DNA of 64,000 nucleotides from Prorocentrum cordatum. Taxonomy: Eukaryota; Sar; Dinophyceae; Prorocentrales; Prorocentraceae. Where the stretch lies: the NCBI GenBank assembly GCA_963575745.1, contig CAUYUJ010009857.1, positions 419,752-483,751 on the forward strand, given 5' to 3'. Made by a program: the position numbers and the translations under genes. Positions 9,791-21,800 of this stretch are shown piece after piece. Positions within the stretch are counted from its first letter, which is position 1; every line of letters begins with the position of its first letter. The notes under the pieces were generated by a model. It was not told the DNA's origin. It did no database searches and saw nothing but the letters and a program-made list of their open reading frames with translations.

Positions 9791-12650
9791 GACGTGGATT
9801 CCCCAATGATTCTATAGGCTTACGCCACATCCGCCGACCCCTTGTATTTTTAGATTCCGCATCTGGTGCGTTCAGAGAGTACTGGGCTTCCGGTTTTCTG
9901 CGTCCGGAGCTCCTTTTGGAGGTCTGGGCGTCCGCCGGCTGTCGCCCAAAAGCGAACTGCAGCGCTCGCAGCGCCTTTGAGGCGGACTGGTCCCATGATG
10001 GCGCCCCGGACAGAACATCTAAATTTCGGTTTTTCCCATCAATGCCGGGGGTGACACGCACGCGGTCGCTGATATTCGCGTCCGCAATCTACTGTTGCAC
10101 CTGCAGGGTTCGATTTGCTCCTGCGCACGCGCGCTGGGTTCTTCGATTTGCTACGGATATCCAAGCGCCCGCTTGCAATGGAAGTTGGTTTTCGCCCTTT
10201 CTTTTTCCCTCGCAGGGCATTGTTGTTCTTACAAGCGGTTGTTCTTTTTGCACGCCGAGGTGCTCGCAGGCTACTGTTGTGTTCGTTTCTCCCGTTGCTT
10301 TGCACCACGCAGAGTCCACCACAATGCATAGCGCCATCTAGATTCATCTAGATCGTGTGTCACATGGGTGATGGTTCAGGTTGAAAGCAGCAGGTGTGAG
10401 TGGGCCCCATGCGGGGCCCTGCAAAAACGCGACCGCACGCAAGTTGACGCCGTTGCAATGGTGGCCGTTCGGTTCAAAGCTGTTGGCGCTGCATCGACTC
10501 CAGCACAGAAGGCTTGGACACTTGGAACCTGCAGGTGGTGAAACGGCGGTATAACCAGACATACGGCACGAAGTGCGTTGCAATGGCCTCCGCGAATTCA
10601 GCCCCATCTTCTGGTCTCGTCGGCTTCCGAATCTTGTTGCGGCAACGGCTCCCCGATGCAGTTAATCGAGCAGGTCGTCGAGCAGCCGCCGAAGCATTAC
10701 TGACCGCGGTGCCGCGGGAATTCTTCACGAAGGTTTTGTCTGAATGCGACGGGCGCGTGTTGACCGGTTTCGTTTCCAGTCTTCGACGGAATGAATCCCG
10801 CAATCGCCCCCAGTGTCGTGACATTGAGGCAGCGGTCGGGGATGGCGTCTTGGGGGTAGCAGGGGTGTGGCCGATATGCGTGCGCAGGCAGTTGTTCGGT
10901 TCGCCCACAGAGGCTGGCAAGGGAAATCGCTCTTGAGCGGCGGCCTCTGGCCTGGGATAAATTTGTGTTTCGGGCAAGGCGAGAGGCAGGCGGGTTTTAT
11001 TTCGCAGGGGCGATGTTCGAAATACACGTCGGCTATCCCTGTTAAAACGATGTGGTACCGCAGGGTCGAGGGGGTCGGCCGGCCTCATACGCTCCGCATG
11101 CCAGCATGATGCGGCGCGCGGATGTCTGCAAACACGTCTTTTGAAGTGTTCGCGCAGCGTGCGTCGAGCATCGGAGAGTGTCGGCGTTTCGCGCATGGCC
11201 AGGAGTGGGTGGATGCTCTTGCCGCTTCTCACCATGGCGACGCCGCGTCCGTCATTGTGCAAGAGTTACGCACGCTGCGCGGCACTGGCGGGGCGATTCT
11301 TCTCGCCAAGTGTTTGCTAATAGAACTCGCTTTGCGATTGCGCGCTGGCTGGACAAGTGGAAGGGGAACTCTTGGTTCTAGAAGCGTCTGGGTGAGTAGT
11401 GTGACATAGGGTTGGGGGGATATGGGTAGCTCTGAAGCCGCATGTGATTCTTTTGGGTAATGCCCGGCCGCGCGGGCGGTGGATAGAGCAATGCAGTTGC
11501 TGTCGCAGGCGAGCGGGGCTTCCAAGAAACGCCGCCGGAAGAAGTAGGTGCCAAGAACGTGTGCAGGAGCCAATCGTAGACGAGTCCGAGTGGCAGAGGA
11601 CTCACAGGCGAGAAGCGTGTAGTCACGCCCAAAACAAAATTCCACTCGCGACGAGGTCGCCAGCGTGTTGCCGCGCCAAAGAGGTTGCCATTGCCCTTCA
11701 GCCGGGGGGCGCAAGGGGCGCATGCCAAATAATGCATGTGCAGCGTAGTCGGATTGCACGCGTTGGTAGTTTGAAACCAACGGTGTTACAATTGGCGCCC
11801 AACATGGTTGCGCGCTGGCCTCGCTGCTCGCGACGCCGTCGCTGATAGCTTGAATTTATACCTCTGCATGGCGGACGTGTAAAAGACGAGAAGTTTGGGA
11901 TCAGAATAGGGTGTGGCATCGAACGAGTGAAAGAAGCATGGGCGTATAAAAGCGAGGGGCGGGCATCAGCTTGAACGCGGGAAGCGCCGACCAGTGTATT
12001 TCGAGACTCTCTGGGGTTGCCTGGCTGCGTCGTTCATCTTCTGGTCGGGAGCTCTAGCTCGTGCCTTTTGTCGCCGCTAGGCTGCGCTGGCACTTGCGCA
12101 TCTGTGTTTCAGCCATATTTCGTCATCGTGCGTTCGTGGCAACCTTGGGGGCCACGGCTTGAGCCACCTGATCGAAATGCGCTTGAAAGACGACATGGTT
12201 CGCCGCCATCACACATGTCATAATCTTACAGCGCGGAAGCACGTCATCTGCCTGCTCATTTTCACGTATGGAACATGCCAAAAGAGGGGCGCGACGAATG
12301 TAGGAAACATGCCGGTGTCAATGATGACGGTCATGACACTGATGGTTGTTGAGATGGCGCTCTGCTGATGAAAATGGCAGCGCTGGCAGTGACAGCGATG
12401 CCAAACAGAGGAAGAAGCCGCGTAGCTCCGCTCAGTCCAGTTGATAGCATTGCCCCCGTATGTCGCAGTTGTGGTCATTCATATACCGTTTTGATAAATT
12501 CCGAACATGCGCGCGATTTTTTTTGGGGGGGGCAGCGCGCGGGGGGAAGGTGAGCGAGGATGTGCGAACGTGGCTGCAGGAGTACCTGGGCGTCTGGGTG
12601 CAAAAAGGGGCAGGGGTTTCGACAGAGACACGTGCGCCAGTAGAGTAAGC
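9791..12650. other. No recognised gene; possible N-terminal part of the helicase gene
   Basis: No known domain is visible. One plus-strand ORF, 11122-11409, has a protein-like stretch (ECRRFAHGQEWVDALAA, then VQELRTLRGTGGAILLAK) and has the same orientation as the downstream helicase. It could belong to its N terminus. A TATAAAA sequence occurs at 11946. A reverse copy of the CTTGG tail motif (CACATCCGCCGACCCC) lies at 9825-9842. Confidence 0.3.
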
Positions 12651-12652
12651 GT

Positions 12653-15600
12653 TTGCAGCGCGTGGTACCGTTGGCTCATTGTCAGAGACAAGACGACATG
12701 ACGCAGCGCAAAAGCTTTTACCCGCGCGCGTCGTGGCTGATAGATCGCGCAGTGGTGATGTGCCGGGGCTTTCTAAAGAGCCGTGGCATGCCTCGTGCAG
12801 GGGGGGGGATCATGACAGGGTGCTTGCACGGGCCAATGAACGAGGGGAACCTGAACGGCGCGCTGCCAGCGATGCTAGGCGGCGCGGTAGGATTCAATGT
12901 CAACAGCGATTTGCAGATCCCGCGCAGGTTCCCCGTGACGGAATCCCCTCGCGATAGTTGTGTGTGCGAAGAGCGGTGCTGGGGGGCGGATCGGCCGATG
13001 GGCGTGGTTCTGGTAGCGCAGCGAGCGCAGAATGCAGCGGCGGGGTATGCGGCGGACTACCAGTGCAAACGGTGTGCCCCGTCGTTCAACGAGGTGAGGG
13101 GGATCGAAAAAGGCCGCCGCGCGCTGGCGGAGCAGACGAAGGACAGGGCCGCGGCGTGCCGTGCGAACAGGCACATGAAGAGGTTTCTCAGTGACATGTA
13201 CGGGATAGGCGAGGTACGGTCAGCGCAGGAAAGCGCGAATCTGCGAGCGTGCCGGGACCCGAGACGTGGCGTGTGCCGAGAGTTTCAAGACTGCGAAGAC
13301 AGCCGTGATCCCAGGAGCAGAAACCGTGCGCATGGCGGGGCGGCTCTGTCCTGATGGCGACGGCGTGGCCGTAGCAGCGTCGGGGATGTTGGAAGCGGAC
13401 CGAAGAGAAGGGTCGAAAAAAGGTTCGAATCGTGTCGAAGAGTCCGGTGAACTTGTATGGCATGCGCCCGGTGGGCGCTCCTGGTGCGCCCGACTTGGCG
13501 CATTTATCTTTGCGTGAGTTCTTGCGATGCTGGCGCGTAGAGTTGGCGGCATTTCCACGCAGCGGAGCAGAGATGGCATCTGCGGCCAGCAATGAGTACC
13601 AAGCGGGGCTGACGCTGTCCGGGATTCAGGAGGTCCGCGAAGCGGACCAAGAGAGAGCGGATGCTGTCGACGGCAGGGCGCTGGCGGGGGCCCAATTGAA
13701 AACCGGAGTGGATTATGTGATTGAAGAAGGATGCGGGCGTTATTCGTGGGTTCTTTTCCCGGATGTTCCAGAGATGGAAACTCTGAGGCACGCGTGGGTG
13801 TTGGTGCGGAACGAGCGCCCGAGGGGCCCGAGATTTCATGGAGCGCCGCAGCCGAAGCACGGAGCGGGGTGGGGGGGTGGGAACGGGCTCCTGTTGATGG
13901 TATATTTCGGGCGTTCACTCTGCGTGGCGACGTGGATTGTGGAGTGCCGCGCCTGCGGGGTTTCCGAGGGGCGCATGCATCGTGGGCAGAGGCCTCGTTG
14001 GAGTGGCTGCAGAAAGGCATGCCATGTGAGGAGACGAAGAGGTACGTGCAGAACTACATGGGCGTGGTGGACTTGCGGCCCGCCACGGACGAAGACCTCG
14101 TGAAGCACGAGGACGAGCTGTATAGCGACGAGGAGTTGGGCCCGAGGGTCGTGGGTGCGGCGACGCGGTGGCGGGCGCGCGTGGGGGGGGGGAGTCCATG
14201 GAGAAAGAGGGCAGGCGGACAAACGCAGTTGCGGAGTCCGAGAAAGCCAAAAGCTGGGAGGCAATGGCAAGGGGCGACGCCGTGTGGGGCGAGGACCTGA
14301 GTCGAAAAAAGCGGAAAGCGCAAGACGCGCGGAGATGACGGCAGTTTGAAGTGGGATGACGCGGCAGCGCAGAGAGCGCAGGCGGCGGCGGCGGCGTCGA
14401 GAGCCGCAGAAGTAAGCGGCGCGGGGGAAGCGGAGAGTGCCCCAGGGGTGGTGGCGGGAAGACAGGCCACGGCGTTGAGCGTGCGGAAGTGGAGAAGCGG
14501 TCTTGCGGATGGCGGCTTGAACGCGGGTCAGCGCGGCGTCGTTGAGAAGGTGGCAGATCGGGTTTTGGCGCGGGAGTTCGCGGGGCTCGCGAGGGGCAGG
14601 AGGACAGGCCATAGTCGTTCAGATATGCAGCCCCTCGTGTGGTTGTTGCATGGTGGTCCAGGGGCTGGGAAGAGTTTCGTCATGGACAATTTCCAGAAGG
14701 AACTCTTCGAGAAAGGGATGGGGTGGGCGCGTGGCATAGACTTCCATGTGGCCGCTTTGCAGGCGACGAACGCGTCGGCGCTCGACGGGAATACAACTCG
14801 CAGTGCACTCGGAATCGGTGTGAACAACGCGAAGGGGCCGCATGGGGGAGGCGATGCAAGCGCAGCGTCGAAGAAGACAACGAAGAAGGAATTGGCTGCG
14901 GGGCGTATGTCACAGTGGAAGTGGCTGATAGTGGGCGAGGTGAGCATGGTCAGCGCAAACTTCATTGCAGAGCTCGATTCGCATTCGCGGTCGTGCATGT
15001 CAGCTGGAAGTGACACAAAGGTGCGTGGAGACGGCGTGCCCAGGCCTTTCGGGGGCGTGCATGTGTGGTTCTGCGGGGATTTCTATCAACTGGAACCGCC
15101 GTCGGGGACGGCCATTAATGCGCTTCCCACGCCGTATTTGAAAAACGCCATGAAGTACGCGCCAGGTGCTGCGGAGGACGACGGGCAGTATATATTTTGG
15201 GGCGCTGGAGGCGCAGGGGCAGTACAGGGAATGACAGAGTTGACGGAGTGCAAGCGCGTGGGAGACCAAGACGATGGGTTTCTCGCAGTACAGGGCGAGT
15301 TTCGTCGAGGAGCGTTATCTGAACGCGCGCGCAGTTTTTGCATGGCAGGCCGACGGATGTGCCGGGGTCGCGGGTGAACGGTGCACCGTTGTGTGGGGGC
15401 GCGCGTTGTGTGGCAGACGCAGCGGCAATTGCGAGGTAGAACGGGCTAGAGTGTGAGAAATGCAGAGTTGAGCGAGAGAAGAGGAAGCTCGTCGCAACGT
15501 CGCCAGAAGATGCGCGATTTCGGGGGGGGAGATTTCTTGAAGCCGTCGCCATTTATGCGAGTCAGGGCAGGAAACAGAGGGCAGTGCAGTGGGCCAAGGA

Positions 15601-17020
15601 GCGAGGAGAACAGCTCCTGTGGGTCGCAGCCAGAGGCCGCCCTTGCCACGGGGGGGAGCAGAGGCGGCCGTGCACGGTGGCGGATAAGATACGGTGGCTG
15701 GGGTACCGCGACAAGGAGTGCGCAAGCTTGCCCGGGTGGCCACCGCTGGCCAAGGGAATGCCCGTGGCTTTGGGAGATCACTTGGATCGGTCGAAGAAGC
15801 AGCTTCTGCGGGGGCGCCGAGCGACGATCCATGGGTGGGTGTTGCGCGAGGACGAGGTCGTGGGAGATGAAGACGAGGAAGTATTCTTGCATCTGCCAAG
15901 GGTGATTGTGTTGGACTTCCGCACGAAGGAGTGGCACCTGCCAGGCTGGGAGCCAGCTCTGTGTCCGATCTTCCCATCGACAGGCCGGAATTGGTTCTTG
16001 GGCGGGTATCGGAAGCACCCAGTGTTGAGTGTGAAACGCACCCAGTTTATGATGGCCCCGGCTTTGGCAGTGACGGCGCACTCAGCGCAGGGCCGGGCTA
16101 TGGGGGCAGTGATAGCGGACCTTGGGCGAGGGCGCGGCGTGAGTTGGATGTCGAGTAACGTTGCCATCGCTCGCGTGCGCAGACGAGAGGACCTGCTGAT
16201 CTTCCGGCCTTTGTATGGGGCGCCGTGCAATTGCAGCGCAGGTGAGATGGCGGGGGCGAAACAACTCTTGCAGGTGCTACGAGGGGAGAGCGTGGGTTGG
16301 GATAAGCGGGAAGCGGAACTATGCCGCGAGACCAGTGCGAGCGCTGCCGCCGGGGGTTGCTGGTCGAGGCGTTCACGAAGTACGAGTTCCAGAGGGGGGA
16401 AAGGCCAGCGTTCTGCAAAGAATACGCGGAAGAGGTGAACAAAACCTTCAAAAAAGCGCCGACGACAAATGGTGCACAAAGTGCAAGGGGCGGGCGACGA
16501 GAGCGGGGGGGGGGGGAAGATGCGGCGCGGCATGGTAGCGGTCGGAGCGCGACGCAGCGGCCGGCGACGGGGAGGCGAAACAAGGATTCGAACAATGTAC
16601 TGCTCGAAGTGCAGGCATGTCAAAGCCAAGCAGAAGTCGCGGAGCGGCAACGCGAAGTGGAAGGGCAGCGCTGGCACTGTGCGATGTTCGAACGAGAAGT
16701 GCCTCTCGCTGTGCGACGAGAAGGCGGACATGTCGGATGCGCAGAAGAAGCGCCATGCAGCGGGGGACAGGCTGTGTCGGAAATGCGCGGAGGAACGAGA
16801 GAACGAGATGCGACGGGGGAGTGCGGAGGCAGCGGATCGCAAGCGGAAGGCCGAAGTGGACGCGACGCCACTGACGTGCGCGGCGTGCGGAGGAGCGTTC
16901 TCAGACACGAAACATTTGAAGCAGAAGCAAGTGAAACATCATCGAGCGGCGACAGGAGCCAAAGAGGTGTGCGAAGGCTGCAAAAAAGTCGGGTTCACAA
17001 CCCGCAGTTGCCAGGCGTAG
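12653..17020 (+). pseudogene. Pif1-like helicase gene with zinc-binding tail, broken by several frameshifts
   Basis: The coding track changes frame several times but keeps the order of a Pif1-type helicase fusion. About 12950-13330: YAADYQCKRCAPSFNEV to ANRHMKRFLSDMYGIGEV. About 13432-14300: SPVNLYGMRPV, FPDVPEMETLRHAWVLV and EETKRYVQNYMGVVDLRP. About 14346-15345: RecA-like domain with Walker A HGGPGAGKSFVMDNF and FCGDFYQLEPP. About 15353-16310: PVALGDHLDRSKKQLL, LAVTAHSAQGRAM and VAIARVRRREDLLIFRP. Frame changes lie near 13268, 13430, 13880 (in a G7 run), 15345 and after 16310; in-frame stops at about 14298 and 15437. The Walker B site reads LIVGEVSMVS, with Gly where Asp is expected, supporting loss of ATPase function. 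Frameshifts in homopolymers could also be sequencing errors. Pif1 helicases unwind DNA 5' to 3'; this repeated dinoflagellate form may be mobile-element cargo. Confidence 0.75.
16321..17020 (+). pseudogene. Zinc-binding C-terminal region of the helicase fusion
   Basis: Frame 1 at 16321 reads CERCRRGLLVEAFTKYEF with a later FCKEYAEEV. Frame 2 from about 16590 continues MYCSKCRHVKAKQKS, VRCSNEKCLSLCD, LCRKCAEERE, LTCAACGGAFSDTKHL and VCEGCKKVGFTTR before a stop at 17020. Five CxxC pairs in 140 codons indicate several zinc ribbons. It is downstream of and collinear with the helicase motifs, so I treat it as the same gene. The frame change falls near the G9 run at 16507. Confidence 0.65.
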
Positions 17021-17285
17021 CAATGCAGCGGCGCGTGCAAGAGAACGCTGCCGAAGTCGGCGTTCCCTGACCCGACCCATGTCGCGCGCGACGCGCAGCA
17101 GGGTGCCCTGAAATGCAAGACATGCAAGTGATGCCCAATCGGGCGCGCGTGCTGGGGAGGGAAAGGAGGGCGGGGAGAGAAGAATGGAAGGTGAGGCGGA
17201 GGATGGGGGGAGAAAAATCGAAGAGGATGATAATGAACCGGGGGAGGAATAGGAGGAGGGGAACGAGGAGGAGGTGGAGGAGGAC

Positions 17286-17597
17286 GACGAGGAGGAGGAG
17301 GAGGAGGAGGAGGAGGGGGGCACTGAGATGAGGCTCTGGGTGATGGGTTACGGGGTAGAGGCGTCTTGTATGTGTATCGGGATCTCGCGGTGCGCCTCTT
17401 CGGAACCGTCTGGAAAGCAGTTGTGAAGCCACTTGAGGGCCGACGTGGAGGAGGAGGGGGAGGAGGAGGAGGGGGACACAGAGAGAAGGCTCTGGGTCAT
17501 GGGTTATGGGTTAGAGGCTTCTCGTATGTGTGTCGGGATATCGCGGCACGCCTTTCGGGGGCGTTTGGAATGCAGTTTTGAAGCCATTTTGGGGGCC
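17286..17597 (+). repeat. Direct duplication of ~155 bp (GGA tract plus CTTGG-element head)
   Basis: 17286-17433 and 17449-17597 are two copies of GGA tract, then GGCTCTGGGT.ATGGGTTA, then a TATGTGT.TCGGGAT.TCGCGG head, then GCAGTT.TGAAGCCA. The second copy runs on into a full CTTGG element; the first does not. Confidence 0.75.
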
Positions 17598-18258
17598 GTT
17601 TCGGAGCTCTGGGGGGCCTCTTGGGGGCTTCTTCGGGGTTCTTTGGGGCGTCTTGGGGACCTCTTGGGAGCCTCTGGCGGCCTGTTGGGGCACTCTTGAG
17701 GCCCCCTGGGGCTCCTGGGGGCGGAGAGCTAGACATTTTGAAATTTTGGGTGCCCTCTTGGGCCCCTCTTGGTGCCGTCTTGGAGCCCTCTTGGGCCGTC
17801 TTGGGGAGCTCTTGGGCGGTCTTGGGGCCCTCTTGGGCTGTCTTGGGGCCGTCTTGAAGGCCTCTTGGGCTGTCTTGGGGCTGTCTTCGTGGCCTCTTGG
17901 GCCGTCTTGGGGCGTCGGGAAGCCGAAAAGGCGAAAAAGGAACAACAACACAGAAAAACACAATGGAACATCATCAATTTTCGCCTCTCGAAGCCCTGTT
18001 GGGAGGCTTCTTTGGGCGCTCTTGGGCCGTCTGGGAGACGTCTTGGCCCATGTTGGGGCTATCTTGGACGTCTTGGAGCGCTCGTTTGGCGTCTCGGCGC
18101 CCTGGTGGGCCGTCTTGGAGGCGTCTTGGGGCCCTTCTTGGCCCGTCTTTAGGCCCTCCTGGGCCCGGAAAAGCCCCGTGGCGCGCTCGTGGTCGGCCCG
18201 GGGGGGGGGGTCAAATCTCCGGTTTGGAGTCCCGGGGGGGGGGTTAGGGGGGGGGCTA
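17520..18258 (+). repeat. CTTGG element at the right edge of the 10-kb insert
   Basis: Head near 17520 (GTGTGTCGGGATATCGCGG), CTTGG words, an A-rich spacer at 17926-17990 (AGCCGAAAAGGCGAAAAAGG), more CTTGG words, and a tail GGGGGTTAGGGGGGGGGC ending at 18258. The next bases on the minus strand belong to LINE-A, so the tail appears to mark the insertion edge. Confidence 0.7.
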
Positions 18259-19610
18259 TCTCACACGCCTAGAGACCCACAAGGGGTCGGCGGATATCTC
18301 CATTTGCGCTTTGTCTCCCAGATTGCCCACGGCATCTCGCATCACAACTGTCATCAACAGAACACATAGAAATGGTGATAATGGGCATCCCTGGGAGATT
18401 CCAGACACTTGCTGTCTCTCCGAGGATTTGTTTGCACCGTCTGCCACGTAAAACCGCCGCGCATTGTAAATATTCCCAATCATGTTCAGCATGTGCGGGG
18501 GCACCCCGGACCGGCGCAGTGCTGCCAGCAAGGCGTCAACGTTTATGGAGTCAAATGTTTTTTTCCAGTCGAGGGCGACGAAGGTAGTGCCACCCTCTTT
18601 CCTGGCGTGCGCCAGGTCGATATGACGTCGCACTGCATGAATGGCATCAGTGGTGCCTCGCCCTCTGCGAAAGCCGCATTGTGTTTGCGACAGCCGGTCT
18701 TCTGCACCTGCTTGTTGAAATCGTTGAAGAAGGAGGCTGGCCAATAGCTTGTATGCCACGCGCAAGAGGCTGGTTGGACGGTAGTTTTCGCATAAGTATA
18801 TCGGCCCTTTGTTCTTGTATATCGTACTTATTTTGGCGTGCTTCCACGCGTCCGGTACTTTTTGTTCATCCCAAGTTGCATTGCGTAGTTCCGTTATCCA
18901 TTGTAGTCCACCTGGCGTTTGTGACACCGATTTCCAGTATTCCGCAGGTATGTCATCAGGTCCAGCCGCTTTTCCCCATTTTAATTTTCTTACTGCTTTT
19001 CCCATTTCCCGCACTGTGAAGGCGGACTCCTCGACAGGGAGGCGCGGCCCTAATGGGGCCCTTTCAACCAAGTTAGCTGGTCGTACTCTCCACTGCACTT
19101 GTTCCAAATAATCGGCCATAGTATTAGCACGTTCTGTGCTCTCCACTAACTTTCCATGCCCATTGTGCAGCCTGCCTTGCTTGCGCTGCCGTGGACGGCA
19201 GAATGCGCGTATATTGTCCCACCTGCCGGGAGCGATGTTCGAATACACCCATGTCGTTGTGTCATTTTTACACGATTTTCTTATTTCTTTAAGGAGACGG
19301 CGCTCTTATGGTCGATCGTTGTCGCTGCGGGCATTTTGTCTTTGTCGTGTTAGCTCCAGTGTGCGTTGAGATACCCAGGGTTGTTTCGTTTCTTCACATG
19401 CGGTTTTATATGCACAATGGCGGTATTCACAGCTGCATATGGTTGGGTCCTTCGCCAGGCTAATTGCCTTCACTCTGAAACACGCTGTGTGGTTTCAGCC
19501 TGTCATTCAGCGATCTGTCCGAGCTGGCAATGATCTGCCTGGCCTCGCCCGTGTCCGTGACAACGTTAGTCTTATTCAAATCGCCCGCAAATACACGACG
19601 AGATAAATCA
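18259..19610 (-). pseudogene. LINE-A, 5' half: endonuclease end and reverse transcriptase to motif B
   Basis: Reading down the minus strand: VFAGDLNKTNVVTDTG near 19590 (GDLN-type motif of the apurinic-like endonuclease), then CEETKQPWVSQRTLEL (about 19370) with an in-frame TAA near 19309, then RT: GPDDIPAEYWK (about 18960), ENYRPTSLLRVAYKLLA (about 18780), the QCGFRRGRGTTDAIHAVR block, motif A FVALDWKKTFDSINV (about 18570) and motif B GISQGCPLSPFLCVLL (about 18390). The frame ends near 18259, before any YxDD. The missing C-terminal half has the same orientation and family at 7423-8285. A change of frame lies between the endonuclease piece and the linker. Confidence 0.85.
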
Positions 19611-19612
19611 CA

Positions 19613-21800
19613 CTAGTCACTGGAGACACGGCACTTGCCCCACAAGACCCCAGGGTAGTACTTCTGGTGCGCCTTTTGCCATTCTGCAATGGGAGGCACA
19701 ACCAGATCCTGGAACACGATGGCGGCGTTGGTATCCCCTATGTAGCCCCCCTCCGAGTTTGAACACACGATGTTCCCCATCACCACATATTCTGAAGCAC
19801 GCGCGCCGATGCCGTAGGTTAAGGAAAGACGCGTCCCCAGGGGCATACATGCGATCAATAGCTCCATCGAGAGAACTATGTTGAACCGAACCGAACGCGT
19901 TTCCCATGTCATGTCTTGTACCCAAGGTTGAAGCTCTACCCTTCTGAGTTCTCCATGTTAGGGCAGCCGTGGTACGCACCACCCCCGTCCTAGACCTTCT
20001 GGGGAGGTACGCGCTGTCATGATACGGCATGTCCCGAGCCTTTCTGGCAGCTGTTCCAACCTATATCTTCCCAAACGAACAAAGCCCATTTGCTAATCCA
20101 GTACCCTGAGTTCTGGTCTTACCGTTCTTTCGGGGGCTGATACGTTACCGACATATCACAGTGCACCACGAGGCGCCAGTGTTGTCTAATTTCGGTACAG
20201 ATGCTAGCAATCCATCTCTCCATAAGTTCTCTTCGTCTTTTAGGCAGAGCAGCTCCTATACCCGCAACCCTGTCAGTGCCCTCAGGGCGAGTCGATAACA
20301 GCAACGACCACGCTTCACTCGGCACACTCCACGGCACAGCAGCACGTCGACCTTTAGCAGTACGAAACCCAGCCGCAATAAGTGCATGGTCCCCAGCACC
20401 CCACTCCTTGGGCTCTAAATTCGGCGCCTCATTTGAATTATACCTAACCGCACCATCTAGAAACTCATTTTCGTCAATCTCTTTGGCCGACATGCCTCCT
20501 TCACACGATGGCAAAGCGAGATCCTCCTTCCACTCCTCCATGCTTGGCGTGTACTCAGCAGTGTGTCCGTATCTACGTCGATGAGGTCCTACCCCAGCTC
20601 CCGCCATCAATCGACAAATCCTCTACTCCAACGCGATCCCCTCGTTCTGAGCCTCCGCTAACTCTGCCAGCTGCGACTCCCGTGTTTCTCGAAGCTCTCG
20701 CCGTAATGCCCTATTCTTTCCCGTGAGTCGCCCTAGGTGTAGCACAGACTCCAATGACTCCGTCATCTGCTCCCTGGCCTTGCTTCGAGCACGAAGGGCA
20801 GCAAGCCTCTCCTTGGCTAAGGCTTGATATGAGGCAGGCGCAGCAGTCTGGTTCGCTTCGAACATCATCATCCCACATGTCTGCAACAGCTGAATCATGC
20901 CATGCCACACTTTTCCCAAAGATGCTTCAGTCTGGACCAGTTCTCCAACAGAAGTCAAACTTCATACATTCAGAACTTCCGGAATGGCCTCGTCCATTCA
21001 TTCTTTGAATGTGTCAGCATGATATTTATTCCGTAGTGCTTGGCCACGGCTCACAAAGTCCCATCTTGGCGTCTGTTCTTTATTGGGGTAGCAAGGTCTG
21101 AGGTCAATCTCCAGGATGGACGGGATGTGGTCGCGAGGCCGGCTGTCTGGTATGCCCTGAAGGCGCCGACCAGCTCGATACCTCAAGGCGAAGCGCCGTA
21201 TTTTCGCCACTCGCCGACGGAATACACACGTGATAGATCCATGAGACATGTTGCGTATTCTGATTCGAGCAGGAACGTGGGGCGCTCATGTCCACAGCAC
21301 CCTCTATCGTAGACTTGCGATTGGCCTGGCACCGTAGTACGAAGGGCCACACGGGAAAAGGGTGTACACCATTGCCGTGCTATGCGTCTGGGCCAGCTCC
21401 CTCATCAGGGTGCCAGCTTTGTGTTCGAGGCTGCGTCCGTGCGGTCCTACAGCCATTGAATCAGCGTGTACCAAGCCGTGCCGGTCTAGAACAATCTTTA
21501 TGCCGTCGTTGACGGCTGATGCGAGAATTGGGTAAGATTTGCAAGGAAGAACTACCATCACGCTCTAAGCAAAATCGTGTACCTGATCAATCGTGTGTGC
21601 GAGCTTCATCTGTTTGCGAGGGTCACGGCTTCGGGGCAGAAAATAGAGACCAATGCAGGTTCCGTCCCCGTAGTAGTTCTTGACTCGCATCGCCGTCGCT
21701 CTTTCCTTGGTCGACTTGGGCGCACACCATATTCTCACAATATCTTAGCTTCTCATCGTATCGAAGACGCCTACGGCGAATCACCGCCGCCCCTTGCCTT
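19613..21800 (-). pseudogene. LINE-B: endonuclease C-terminal part, linker and partial RT
   Basis: From about 21780 down the minus strand: RRRRLRYDEKLRYCEN and, in another frame, MRVKNYYGDGTCIGLYF (endonuclease core strands), a stop at 21562, AVNDGIKIVLDRHGL and FPCGPSYYGARPIASL (endonuclease end), DFVSRGQALRNKYHAD, then a charged helical linker (KERLAALRARSKAREQ, 20623-20958), a second linker ORF (20119-20610), and RT motif A HDMGNAFGSVQHSSL (about 19890) followed after a frame change by GGYIGDTNAAIVFQDLVV (motif B-like). The RT ends at 19613, where LINE-A sequence begins; no motif C is left. The many stops and frameshifts indicate an old copy. Confidence 0.75.

Noticed and set aside
11940-11960. 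TATA box of a host gene (TATAAAA)
   Set aside because: Dinoflagellate promoters are not known to depend on a canonical TATA box, and no clear start follows.
12150-12185. Spliced-leader sequence on the minus strand (CTTGAGCCACC)
   Set aside because: Only the first 10 bases agree; the rest of the leader is absent.
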